From Gammaproteobacteria bacterium (GTDB taxonomy: Bacteria; Pseudomonadota; Gammaproteobacteria; SZUA-229), in NCBI GenBank assembly GCA_002401185.1, contig NVSH01000038.1:397-7588 (forward strand): a stretch of DNA of 7,192 bases, read 5' to 3'. The notes under the pieces are model-generated. The model worked only from the letters and a program-made list of their open reading frames with translations. It did not search any database and was not told the DNA's origin. The position numbers and the translations under genes were made by a program. Position 1 is the first letter of the stretch. Each line of letters starts with the position of its first letter. This document shows, piece by piece, positions 1 through 6,147 of this stretch.

Positions 1-29
1 ATGAGACAAAAATAGATAAAAGACAGTTA

Positions 30-39
30 TTACCGGTAA
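30..39. repeat. 10-bp perfect palindrome (TTACCGGTAA)
   Basis: The sequence TTACCGGTAA is perfectly self-complementary and sits in AT-rich non-coding DNA upstream of the plus-strand promoter. A related half, CGGTGGTAA, lies about 14 bases further right. Such a site would suit a dimeric repressor, but no regulator or experiment ties one to it, so an operator role is only inference. Confidence 0.3.
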
Positions 40-78
40 ATTATTAACTAAACGGTGGTAATTTATATGATTTAATTT

Positions 79-101
79 GCTATTAAAAGGTGTTTAATAG
101 C
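79..101. repeat. 9-bp perfect inverted repeat, 5-nt loop
   Basis: GCTATTAAA (79-87) and TTTAATAGC (93-101) are exact reverse complements around the loop AGGTG. The stem is AT-rich and is not followed by a clear T-run on either strand, so it is a poor intrinsic terminator. It lies about 40 bases upstream of the -35 element of the plus-strand promoter and could be an operator or activator site. A chance hairpin in AT-rich DNA is also possible. Confidence 0.4.
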
Positions 102-140
102 TAGTTATAACCATATAAAAACATTTACAAGCACTATTTA

Positions 141-168
141 TTGATAATCGATGATATGAGAGTACAAT
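141..168 (+). promoter_or_regulatory. Plus-strand sigma70-type promoter
   Basis: TTGATA (141-146) and TACAAT (163-168) each match the -35 and -10 consensus at five of six positions and are separated by 16 bases. An A/T-rich stretch lies upstream. The expected start site is near 175-176, which is exactly where the structured RNA candidate begins (helix strand from 177). This promoter points against the leftward phage operon and towards the 3' end of the MuF gene. No competing -35 is properly spaced for the TATAAT at 170-175. Confidence 0.55.
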
Positions 169-175
169 ATATAAT

Positions 176-286
176 GTCTCAGACGAGCGGAAAACCGCCG
201 GGCCGCTCTAGTGATCCTGCCTTGGTAGCAGTGACAGCAGTATGTGGGGGTGCATAGCTTGACTATGGGGGCGTCCCACCTGAGAT
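176..286 (+). ncRNA. Candidate structured small RNA, family not recognised
   Basis: Several nested complementary segments fold this stretch into a compact RNA. A closing helix is TCTCAG (177-182) with CTGAGA (280-285). Helix 1 is GAGCGG (185-190) with CCGCTC (203-208) around a 12-nt loop. A short helix pairs CTGC (217-220) with GCAG (228-231 or 237-240). Stacked directly on the closing helix, GTGGG (244-248) pairs with CCCAC (275-279), and inside it CATAG (253-257) pairs with CTATG (263-267) around a CTTGA loop. CGCC (196-199) in the first loop can also pair with GGCG (270-273), a possible pseudoknot. A G-U wobble (176/286) exists only on the plus strand, weakly supporting that orientation. 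A promoter is placed to start transcription at its 5' edge, and a T-rich tract (286-297) follows the last helix. It is not tRNA, tmRNA, SRP or a riboswitch that I recognise. It has no coding capacity and is convergent with the MuF gene. The minus strand could form most of the same helices, so it might instead act as a 3' element of the MuF transcript. Confidence 0.5.
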
Positions 287-1515
287 TTATAATTTTCCAT
301 CTATAATTTCGTAATGATTTTTATCCTTAAGATTACTCAAAGATGATACTCCAGCAGACCGAATACTGTTTGAAATATCATTTTTCTGCTTGAAGTTTAA
401 TGACACAAAGAACTTACCTGCGTTACTAGATTGATCTTTGATATCGAATACATAAACAATCGAATTTTTAAGATTATCCCATAGGATCGCTTTTGGCTTC
501 GCGAGATGCGCGGGCAAATTCAATAACTCAGGCACTTCAATTAACGGTTTTCCAGTTCGCCTGCTTTTTGGTTTAAGCATGCGCCTTAGGCGATCGTCAG
601 TAATAGTTATTGTTGTGTCTTCCGGTACGATTCCTTTAGTTACAGCATGTTCTAATGTCTTATAGTTTATATAGCCAACAGTGCGAATTTCACCTCTATT
701 AGTGTCACGCTTTACAACTTCATTTGCCCATTTTTCAAATGGTTTTGCAAAGACCTGACTAAATAATGCAGTGTTTCCAATAACAGTGCGACGGATACCA
801 TCGGGTAGCTGTACGGCTTTTTTACCAAAAGCAATTTCTGGCCCAAGCCATGCCTTACCAACGTTGTAATTCCAGCCAGTGTCAATGCCCTTAGGCACAT
901 TGCCGAATATCTCACCAGTCGACGGATTTATGCGTTCACTTGCTTCTAATGGCGGTGCTGTGCCTGCATTAAGTTTATCGCGCTGCATTTGACGTGCGGA
1001 CAGTGACCGAACCGTACATCTGCAACCCCAACCGTTCGGCGGCATGTGCGTGTTCCACCAACTATCATCAATATGCAATATCTGGTTATCCCATGCTGAA
1101 TGCTCGGGTCGAACACGCCGATCACCGACTGTTTGATATTGCAAAAACGGGCGAGTTTTTTTACACGTTGAAATTGTTGCCAGCGACCGGCCATGTGTGC
1201 TGTGCGCAGATTATTGTCGAATATGACACGCGTACGCCAACCGCGCTTACCTTTGTAGCTCCAACCATGTTTTTGCACCGCCGCATCAAACTGTTTGCGG
1301 AAATCAGTAATGGTTGTACCGTCTGTAATTGCCTGGTCTAAAGCAGATCGTATATCCGTTAACAGATCTATTTTCGTAGCACCCGCAACGGTGAAGGCTT
1401 TGGCGTGAATCTCGCCTAGCATGTCATCGTAACGTTCAGTGGGAATGCTTAATTTATCGCGAAAATGATCGATAGCTTCCTGAAAGGGTACGCTGCCCAG
1501 TTTAGGCACTGGCAT
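287..1515 (-). CDS. MuF head protein with PBECR-like nuclease tail (frameshifted)
   Basis: This minor head protein belongs to the Mu gpF (MuF) family, which sits at the portal and is injected or retained with DNA. Residues 1-120 are read from the ATG at 1515, with AGGA about 7 nt upstream and a 14-nt overlap with the preceding gene. The frame must then shift -1 at an A7 run (1156-1162) to continue to the stop at 287, giving about 409 residues. The join yields a TRPFLQY sequence followed by RPEH, THMPPNGWG and CRC (about 162-167), the family's hallmark motifs, so the two parts are one gene. Without the shift, the first frame ends at 946 as a 189-residue truncated product. The C-terminal 150 or so residues, with a conserved-looking LPAHL segment, the YVFD strand and a final YEIIDG, resemble the barnase/EndoU/colicin E5-D/RelE-like (PBECR) nuclease-fold domains fused to MuF proteins. 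That assignment comes from remembered pattern, and catalytic residues are not identified. No immunity protein gene lies within the 286 bases downstream. Confidence 0.8.
1156..1162 (-). other. Frameshift position in the MuF gene (A7 slippery run)
   Basis: On the coding strand the zero-frame codons are GTA AAA AAA CTC, so the heptamer is A AAA AAA, the textbook X XXY YYZ arrangement for -1 slippage. Moving back one base gives ACT CGC CCG, which enters the frame coding the conserved RPFLQY and RPEH region. The position of the shift and the site coincide exactly. A single A lost from an A8 run, in nature or in sequencing, explains it equally well, and no obvious Shine-Dalgarno stimulator or strong downstream hairpin was found. 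Confidence 0.6.
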
Positions 1516-1774
1516 ATTTATTCCTGCTGTAATAAACAGCCAGCATTACCCAAACAGCATTAACAACAACAATAGCAATCGCGCCAATAAAGCTGAACCA
1601 TTGATCTAATGAAGGATAATAATATAAATTCCATAACCCCCAGCCTGTGTAAAAAATGGTAGGCAAAATATGAACGCCATGAAGCACCTTATCTTTTAGC
1701 AGCTGACGAATGTTAATTGTTAATACTAGCGCGCCAAAGCATTCAAACAGGCCATTAATAAGGTCTGGATTCAT
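1502..1774 (-). CDS. Small phage membrane protein, SemiSWEET-like in appearance
   Basis: The product is a 90-residue, three-helix hydrophobic protein starting MNPDLINGLFE. Hydrophobic segments lie near residues 5-22, 38-55 and 63-83, joined by a basic loop (LLKDK), with an aromatic GWGLWNLYYYP motif in the middle. Many tailed phages of Proteobacteria carry a protein of this pattern next to structural or lysis genes; its function is unknown to me. The helix count and N-terminal helix resemble bacterial SemiSWEET-type half transporters, but that is a loose comparison. An ATG 15 bases upstream (1789) is possible, but the start at 1774 has GGAA about 9 nt upstream and fits the usual N-terminus. 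It lies between the FN3-like gene and MuF and overlaps the MuF start by 14 nt, so it belongs to the same transcript. Confidence 0.7.
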   Translation of the reverse strand: MNPDLINGLFECFGALVLTINIRQLLKDKVLHGVHILPTIFYTGWGLWNLYYYPSLDQWFSFIGAIAIVVVNAVWVMLAVYYSRNKYASA

Positions 1775-1805
1775 CGATATTTTTTCCATAATTGTTTAAG
1801 CCAGG

Positions 1806-2144
1806 CTATAACACGCTTAAACCAGTTGGGGACTTTGGGCTGGCTGTTACCCATGTAAATGCAACGTCTTCAGTCCAAACCGATACTCTGCCTTCATTAT
1901 CAACTTCCTGAACAGTAATTAACCAATCACCTTCACTTGGTGGGTTTGCTAAATCGGCTACTGGAAAGACAAAATCTTGCGTCTGAGAAATCGGGCTGAA
2001 AACGATATAGTTATCGGGCAATTCAGCCGCTTCATCCGCAGGCCGAAGGGATGCGTTATAACCTTTGCGATCAGTGGGTAAATACGCTGATCCATCTTCC
2101 CGTTCTGTTGCGCCTGTCCATTTAAATTGTGTTGGGTTGCTCAT
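1806..2144 (-). CDS. FN3-like small phage protein
   Basis: This 112-residue soluble protein has no signal peptide or membrane segment. Its pattern fits a single fibronectin type III-like sandwich: FKWTGAT with EDGSAYLP near the N-terminus, a central tyrosine strand (NYIVF), then GDWLITVQEVD, EGRVSVW and a terminal proline-rich PTGLSVL. The VDxxGRxSxW stretch is typical of FN3 modules in phage tail and decoration proteins. Between portal and MuF it could be a surface decoration or a small virion protein, though that is inferred from position. The start at 2144 comes two codons after the stop of the 24-residue peptide gene; a GGGAG sequence lies about 10 nt upstream, further than ideal. I know no specific family name for it. 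Confidence 0.65.
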   Translation of the reverse strand: MSNPTQFKWTGATEREDGSAYLPTDRKGYNASLRPADEAAELPDNYIVFSPISQTQDFVFPVADLANPPSEGDWLITVQEVDNEGRVSVWTEDVAFTWVTASPKSPTGLSVL

Positions 2145-2147
2145 AAT

Positions 2148-2222
2148 TTATATACTCCCAGGTGGTGGTGGCATTGTGCTAATCACAATAACCAAAAATA
2201 AAATAATCCAAAAAAAACTCAT
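2148..2222 (-). CDS. 24-residue single-helix membrane peptide
   Basis: The ATG overlaps the portal stop codon in an ATGA junction (2219-2222), and the stop lies three bases before the next ATG, so the frame fills the gap between two genes exactly. The product begins MSFFWIILFLVIVIS, enough for one membrane-spanning helix, and ends in a short MPPPPGSI tail. There is no strong Shine-Dalgarno sequence of its own, so translation probably depends on ribosomes finishing the portal gene. Function is unknown; tiny hydrophobic peptides in phage late operons are common and easily missed by gene finders. The tight coupling and clear hydrophobic-then-polar design argue for a real gene, but chance cannot be excluded at this length. 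Confidence 0.5.
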   Translation of the reverse strand: MSFFWIILFLVIVISTMPPPPGSI

Positions 2223-3724
2223 GTGGCGCTGTCTATGCCATCTAAATACCCCGTCATCATTGCCAGTGTGACAAGCTCGCCGATCTTTTCGTCGGCCATA
2301 TCTGGATAAACAAAATCGAGTTTTTCACGAAACTCGACCAAAGAATTGCTCTCATTTAACAGTGCAACAATAGGCTCGGCTAAATCATTAATTAAATCGT
2401 CTGACTGTTGCGCAGCCTGCTCGGTTAACGCTGTGATGTTATCGCTTGGATCGTTTGCAAACTCATGCTCAGCGCCACAATTAGGGCATGAATTATTATT
2501 AAAATCAGTCGGCTTTGGTGAAGACGCGCTCGTACGCGGTAGAACATTTTCACCATCTTTTGGTTGAGGTATTTGCAACCGGTCGTGCGCAAATGCGGTG
2601 GGTATATCAAGAAACTCTCGTGATTCTTTTAAAACATCCACCCACACTTTTCGGGCTTCTGCCTCTTCGAAAAACTCAAGGGTCGGCGGCATAGCACCTT
2701 TAAAGTTGAGCTCAGTTATCCAGGCGAAAAGCTGATTAAATGTGTCGCATACAATGCTACGGTCCGATGCGTTTACACCTTGCTCGCGTTCTCTATGTGT
2801 TTCACTTGCTGCCCTGCTACCGCCGCCCTGAATTTCAGTTGCTAGCGTCTGTGAAGTGATGGCTTTTGACAGCTCACGATTACATAAATCAACCAGTCTT
2901 TCCTGTGGCAAATTACCCGAACTTTTATGTGCCAACAATTCAACAGAGCCATTGTCTGGGATTGCAGCAACACCATCCTCGACCATTTCAGCCAGACTAT
3001 CGGCCAGCGCGTTTTGCGAATCAATAGTGGTACCTTCTGGGTACTTGCCAATTGCCCAGGGAATGCCGTATTTTTCGCAAAACTTAACGAAATATTTCAT
3101 GCCGTTATGCTTAAACGTGTACGGCCAGAAACAAGCACTAAATAACGCAACGCCGTAGGGGTTTTCGAAAGAAGGCATGTGTCGTGAAAGCAAGAATTTG
3201 TAATCCATTAACGCCTCGCCTTCAATTAAATTGTTCCGCGTAATAAGGCGAAGCTGATTATCGTTGTTAAACACAAATCGACGATTAGGTTTATCAATAA
3301 CGCGGTCCGGCACCAGGTGAACACCGTCGCGTTTCCAAATAACCTCATGCACACGATAGCCACGAAAGGCGGCTTGCGCCATGTTCCAAACCACATCGTC
3401 CCACTGCATATTAATATCGGGTCGACCGGCCATAACCTTGCTGCAAAGATCAAAAGCAGCTAAATCAGCACTGGATTCGCCGCCAGGGTTTACGCGTCGT
3501 TCAAAATTTAACAAGCCAGAGCGCACGGAGCGAAGATCACCGATTACATGGCTGTCTAACATAATCGCATCATAAACCTCCTGCGATCGATTCATCTTGC
3601 GTAACACTTCATCGGGGTTAGGCAAAAAAGTTAATGCAGCGTAAAAATTAGGGTCGGTAGAACGTGAAGCAATCTCGTTTTTTAGTTCACTCTGCGTAGC
3701 TTTTTTAAGTTCAGAACTGTTCAT
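2219..3724 (-). CDS. Mu gp29-like portal protein (DUF935)
   Basis: The 501-residue product matches the DUF935 portal family of Mu-like phages, typically around 500 residues. The portal is a dodecameric ring at one head vertex through which the terminase pumps DNA and to which the tail attaches. The diagnostic stretch is at about residues 187-228, with ENPYG, a FWPYTFKHNG block, FCEKYGIPW and GKYP, followed by a SVELL strand near 260 and the TLATEIQGGGSRA segment near 293-306. The C-terminal part (about 435-500) is helical and resembles the usual tail leading into the MuF partner. An unusual insertion at about 410-420, CPNCGAEH, looks like half a zinc knuckle. The start at 3724 lies 1 nt after the terminase stop with GGA about 7 nt upstream. 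No frame problem is seen. Confidence 0.92.
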   Translation of the reverse strand: MNSSELKKATQSELKNEIASRSTDPNFYAALTFLPNPDEVLRKMNRSQEVYDAIMLDSHVIGDLRSVRSGLLNFERRVNPGGESSADLAAFDLCSKVMAGRPDINMQWDDVVWNMAQAAFRGYRVHEVIWKRDGVHLVPDRVIDKPNRRFVFNNDNQLRLITRNNLIEGEALMDYKFLLSRHMPSFENPYGVALFSACFWPYTFKHNGMKYFVKFCEKYGIPWAIGKYPEGTTIDSQNALADSLAEMVEDGVAAIPDNGSVELLAHKSSGNLPQERLVDLCNRELSKAITSQTLATEIQGGGSRAASETHREREQGVNASDRSIVCDTFNQLFAWITELNFKGAMPPTLEFFEEAEARKVWVDVLKESREFLDIPTAFAHDRLQIPQPKDGENVLPRTSASSPKPTDFNNNSCPNCGAEHEFANDPSDNITALTEQAAQQSDDLINDLAEPIVALLNESNSLVEFREKLDFVYPDMADEKIGELVTLAMMTGYLDGIDSAT

Positions 3725-3725
3725 T

Positions 3726-5431
3726 TTAATATCCGTCGGTATTTAATCGCGCTTTTTTTCTGTGCTGGCTGGTTTGTATTTTCGGCATGCCACTGGCACG
3801 ACTAACCGCTATCATGTTTAATATGTGTAATGCGGTTAAACCGTCGTAGTGATGATGCGATTGTTTTTCTGGCCAATCGTCCATTTCAGAAAGTAAAAGT
3901 CGAAGGCTTGCATGCAGTAAAATACGTGGATCAATACCGTTAACCATCGGTTCTAGCGAGTCGATGCGGATCGTTTGATCAACAATTGCGGTAACACCCA
4001 CCAGCGGCAAGATAATTTTTTGGCGTGCCGCTTCTTTTATAAATTCAACACGAGAATGTTCATATGCGTTGTTGTTTTCAAAACCAATTGCCTGGCAATT
4101 AAAAACCTTTTGAACCTCGATTAAATCACTGCCTAATTTACTAATAACACGGCGTTTAATGTCCGCATGAATAACATGCAGTTTTAACGTATTTGTATCA
4201 TAGCCCCCGACCAAAATAGCGGATGGGTCGGCGGTTTCTGTTTTACCCATGGAAGGATCACAAGCACCAAAGTAAATCCAGTGTTGCAGTTTTTGCACCC
4301 AGAAATGAATGTCGGTAAATACCTTGTCTTCATCGGCACGCGCATCACCCTGCATCTCAGTACCAAAGGTGCGTCGATTCTTCGCACGCGCCCTCATCAA
4401 AACATACAAAGACCTTACTGATGGCCATGACGTCACCGCGCCTTTGGCCATCGCCTTTTTATGTTTTTTATAAAATATATAAGACGGGGTGTTTTCCATC
4501 AACAACGCACCAGACGACCTGTCTTTATTACGCATGATCTCTTCGCACGTATCCCACAACCCCATGTTAGTGGGATACGATTCAATGGCTTTAAAATGAT
4601 GAACCATGTGACCGATTGTGTTCTTTGCGCGGCTGATAATATCGTCTTTGTTTAAAATGGTGCCGACACCAATTAATTTAACCGAGCCATCTGGTGGGCC
4701 AAGGTAGTCAATGGCTGCTTCTAAAAAATTCCAGCGGTTGTCGCGCTCCGTAGGGCTTTTAGCCTCCTTGTCGGTAATCATGTCATCGGGCAATAACACC
4801 TTTGGTCGCGAGGCACCATGAAACGTACCGCGAATGGCTTGTTCGGCACCAAAGGGTTCAACCTTAATACCTGTGCGTGTCACAATCTCATTAACTTTCC
4901 AGCTAATGCCGCGTCCACAAACCTCGGGGAAATCCAACTTTAATGCAGGGTTGCTTTCTAGTTCGGTTTTTACCACCGCCAACAACTTTGTCGGCATCTT
5001 TGTTTCTGCGCCCAGCAAAATAACGTAATCGTTAAACTTCGGTTTGTTTTTAATGCCAACTTCTTCACGTACTTTAGTGTTTTGAAGTAACGCCAACACC
5101 GCAATATAACAAGGCCCAATTTTAGTTAGCAATGATGATTTACACTCACCACGCGGTGCCACATACCATTCTTTACAACCCTGATCCATTTCTAAAAGCT
5201 TAGGGAATCGATCGCAAAAGTGCGTTTGAAAAATAGAAGGGTTGCCAAAAATATGGTGCGGAAAATAATTGTACGCAAAAAATTTAAAATCAGCACGCGG
5301 CGGCGGCGTTGCGCAATAGCTTCTGGTGATGCGTCCAGATGTAATGCCTTGGCTTCAATCTCATTGCGAAGCGAAGCCTGAAGTTCATCCAGGCTTTTTA
5401 TAAAGTCCTTTTCTTCGGACCATCTACTCAT
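3726..5431 (-). CDS. Mu gp28-like terminase large subunit (frameshifted)
   Basis: This is the ATP-driven packaging motor and headful nuclease. Reading from the ATG at 5431 (ATGA overlap with DUF1804), frame zero continues only to a stop at 5192, giving 79 residues. The rest of the protein lies in the -1 frame from about 5297 to 3726. Joined, the product is about 568 residues, close to Mu gp28. The N-terminus ends in a poly-Arg stretch; the second frame supplies ADFKFF and YFPHH, typical of the family. The Walker A-like APRGECKSS lies at about 92-100. The Walker B candidate VLLPDD follows in the next third. In the nuclease half GACDPSMGK with DPSAI (first acidic motif), GFENNNAYE and YDGLTALHI are seen; the last deviates from the usual DGPDAL. 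The first ATG in the downstream frame (5189) would omit only N-terminal residues and keep Walker A. The break may be decay or a sequence error. Confidence 0.85.
5276..5308 (-). other. Frameshift zone in the terminase gene
   Basis: Four CGC codons in a row (5297-5308) are followed by GTG CTG in frame zero, but by CGT GCT GAT in the -1 frame that encodes the family motif ADFKFF. One missing base at the end of the CGC run restores a continuous gene. Two slippery-looking heptamers follow, T TTA AAT (5282-5288) and T TTT TTG (5276-5282), both in the right phase for -1 slippage. Slippage there would replace ADFK by VLILN, so the CGC repeat is the more likely site of a simple deletion. Confidence 0.6.
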
Positions 5432-5928
5432 GCCATAACCTTAGTAATGTGCTGACCAAACGGATCTAAAATGGCAGAAAAACGCGGTAGATCGTCAGGC
5501 GAATGTTTACGAATAAACACCGCCAATTCTTGAAGCACTTCCATCGCTATCGACAACCTGGCAATTTGCGGGCTGCCTGTGGATGCCGCTTTCATTGTTT
5601 TACTGTACGCATCACTTAAGCGAGACAAAGCTTCCGCTTTTTTTATAGGGTCCAGATCATCGGCTTTTTTAATGTCGGCAATCGTCGTTAAAAATAACAG
5701 TGCAAAATCTTCGATCACTTGCGACGTCATCTCGCCGATGCCACCTTCCGCCATACGTGTTGCACTTCTTGCTTTGTCCCAGTCGTCACCGTTGGTCTTA
5801 GTCTTGCGCTTCCATGTGCGCGCCGTAGCATACGTTACCTTATGTTTTTCTGCCGCCGCCGCTAAAGCTAGACGTTCGTTAACATAAGAACGCCTTACCG
5901 CCGTACGTACCTCTTGATCGTATGCCAT
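5428..5928 (-). CDS. DUF1804 helix-turn-helix protein, probable small terminase
   Basis: The 166-residue product matches the DUF1804 family of Mu-like phages. The N-terminus, MAYDQEVRTAVRRSYV, leads into a helix-turn-helix in which KHKVTYATARTWKRK is the recognition part, then the GDDWDKARSA block at about 48-57 and a long helical C-terminal domain ending in an ILDPFG motif. Its place directly before the large terminase and its DNA-binding domain suggest the small terminase subunit that selects phage DNA, though the family's role is inferred mainly from position. The ATG at 5928 is preferred over a TTG four codons upstream because the family starts with MAxD. No good Shine-Dalgarno is visible, so coupling to the gene ending at 5944 is likely. 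Its stop overlaps the terminase start (ATGA). Confidence 0.88.
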   Translation of the reverse strand: MAYDQEVRTAVRRSYVNERLALAAAAEKHKVTYATARTWKRKTKTNGDDWDKARSATRMAEGGIGEMTSQVIEDFALLFLTTIADIKKADDLDPIKKAEALSRLSDAYSKTMKAASTGSPQIARLSIAMEVLQELAVFIRKHSPDDLPRFSAILDPFGQHITKVMA

Positions 5929-5943
5929 ATTAATAACCAACCA

Positions 5944-6147
5944 TTATGAAAGCGTTGATTTAAGCAAAAGAATAAAACCGCTCATTAACGTTCCACCTAT
6001 CGCACCGTTGCGAGCCGCCTTCACTTCGTTACCGATGACGCGTTTATCAATTTCATTGAGTTTTTTGCCGTGCGTATTTTGGGTTTCTTTCATACCCTTA
6101 AGCTCGCCTTCTATACGACCTAGTGCACGGTGTATTTCTTCCATCAT
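5944..6147 (-). CDS. Coiled-coil small protein with C-terminal membrane helix
   Basis: This 67-residue product has a charged helical first half (EEIHRALGRIEGELKGMKETQ, with heptad-like spacing), continuing with KKLNEIDKRV, and a C-terminal hydrophobic helix (about 49-63, GAIGGTLMSGFILLL). The layout resembles XhlA-type haemolysin/holin-accessory proteins and the small coiled-coil proteins (gp25 type) before terminase genes in Mu-like phages. It may assist lysis at the membrane or be structural; the sequence does not decide. The first of two tandem ATGs (6147) is preferred because GGA lies 6 nt before it. It overlaps the preceding stop by one base (TAATG). Confidence 0.65.
   Translation of the reverse strand: MMEEIHRALGRIEGELKGMKETQNTHGKKLNEIDKRVIGNEVKAARNGAIGGTLMSGFILLLKSTLS

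Larger units (their letters stand above)
1..174. other. AT-rich intergenic region without a protein gene
   Basis: No reading frame of useful length exists on either strand in this stretch; every ATG runs into a stop within a few codons. The DNA is markedly more AT-rich than the phage genes to its right. It contains a 10-bp palindrome (30-39), a 9-bp perfect inverted repeat (79-101) and a plus-strand promoter-like pair (141-168). In phage Mu the MuF gene is followed directly by scaffold, protease and coat genes, so a non-coding stretch here is a break in the usual order. It looks like a regulatory region, possibly a later insertion or prophage edge; the window ends before this can be decided. 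Confidence 0.6.

Noticed and set aside
176..286. tRNA or tRNA-like element
   Set aside because: There is no T-loop GTTCGAA-type sequence, no 7-bp acceptor stem and no anticodon arm of the right spacing.
176..286. Hammerhead or HDV-like ribozyme
   Set aside because: The CTGATGA and GAAA hammerhead core is missing on both strands, and the HDV double-pseudoknot layout could not be drawn.
170..290. Retron-type msr/msd RNA bounded by inverted repeats
   Set aside because: The end repeats are only six bases and no reverse transcriptase gene follows in either direction within the window.
244..296. TPP riboswitch, from GGGGGTGC and CTGAGA
   Set aside because: The CTGAGA is not followed by the ACCC-type strand and the rest of the THI-box core is absent; CTGAGA here simply pairs with TCTCAG at 177-182. 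It also does not precede a plus-strand gene.
994..1341. Plus-strand reading frame of 115 codons opposite MuF
   Set aside because: It is antisense to conserved MuF motifs on the minus strand and has no recognisable protein features.
5276..5288. Programmed -1 frameshift in the terminase at T TTA AAT / T TTT TTG
   Set aside because: The conserved ADFKFF sequence is encoded in the new frame upstream of these heptamers, so slippage there would not produce the family sequence. Kept only as a minor alternative.
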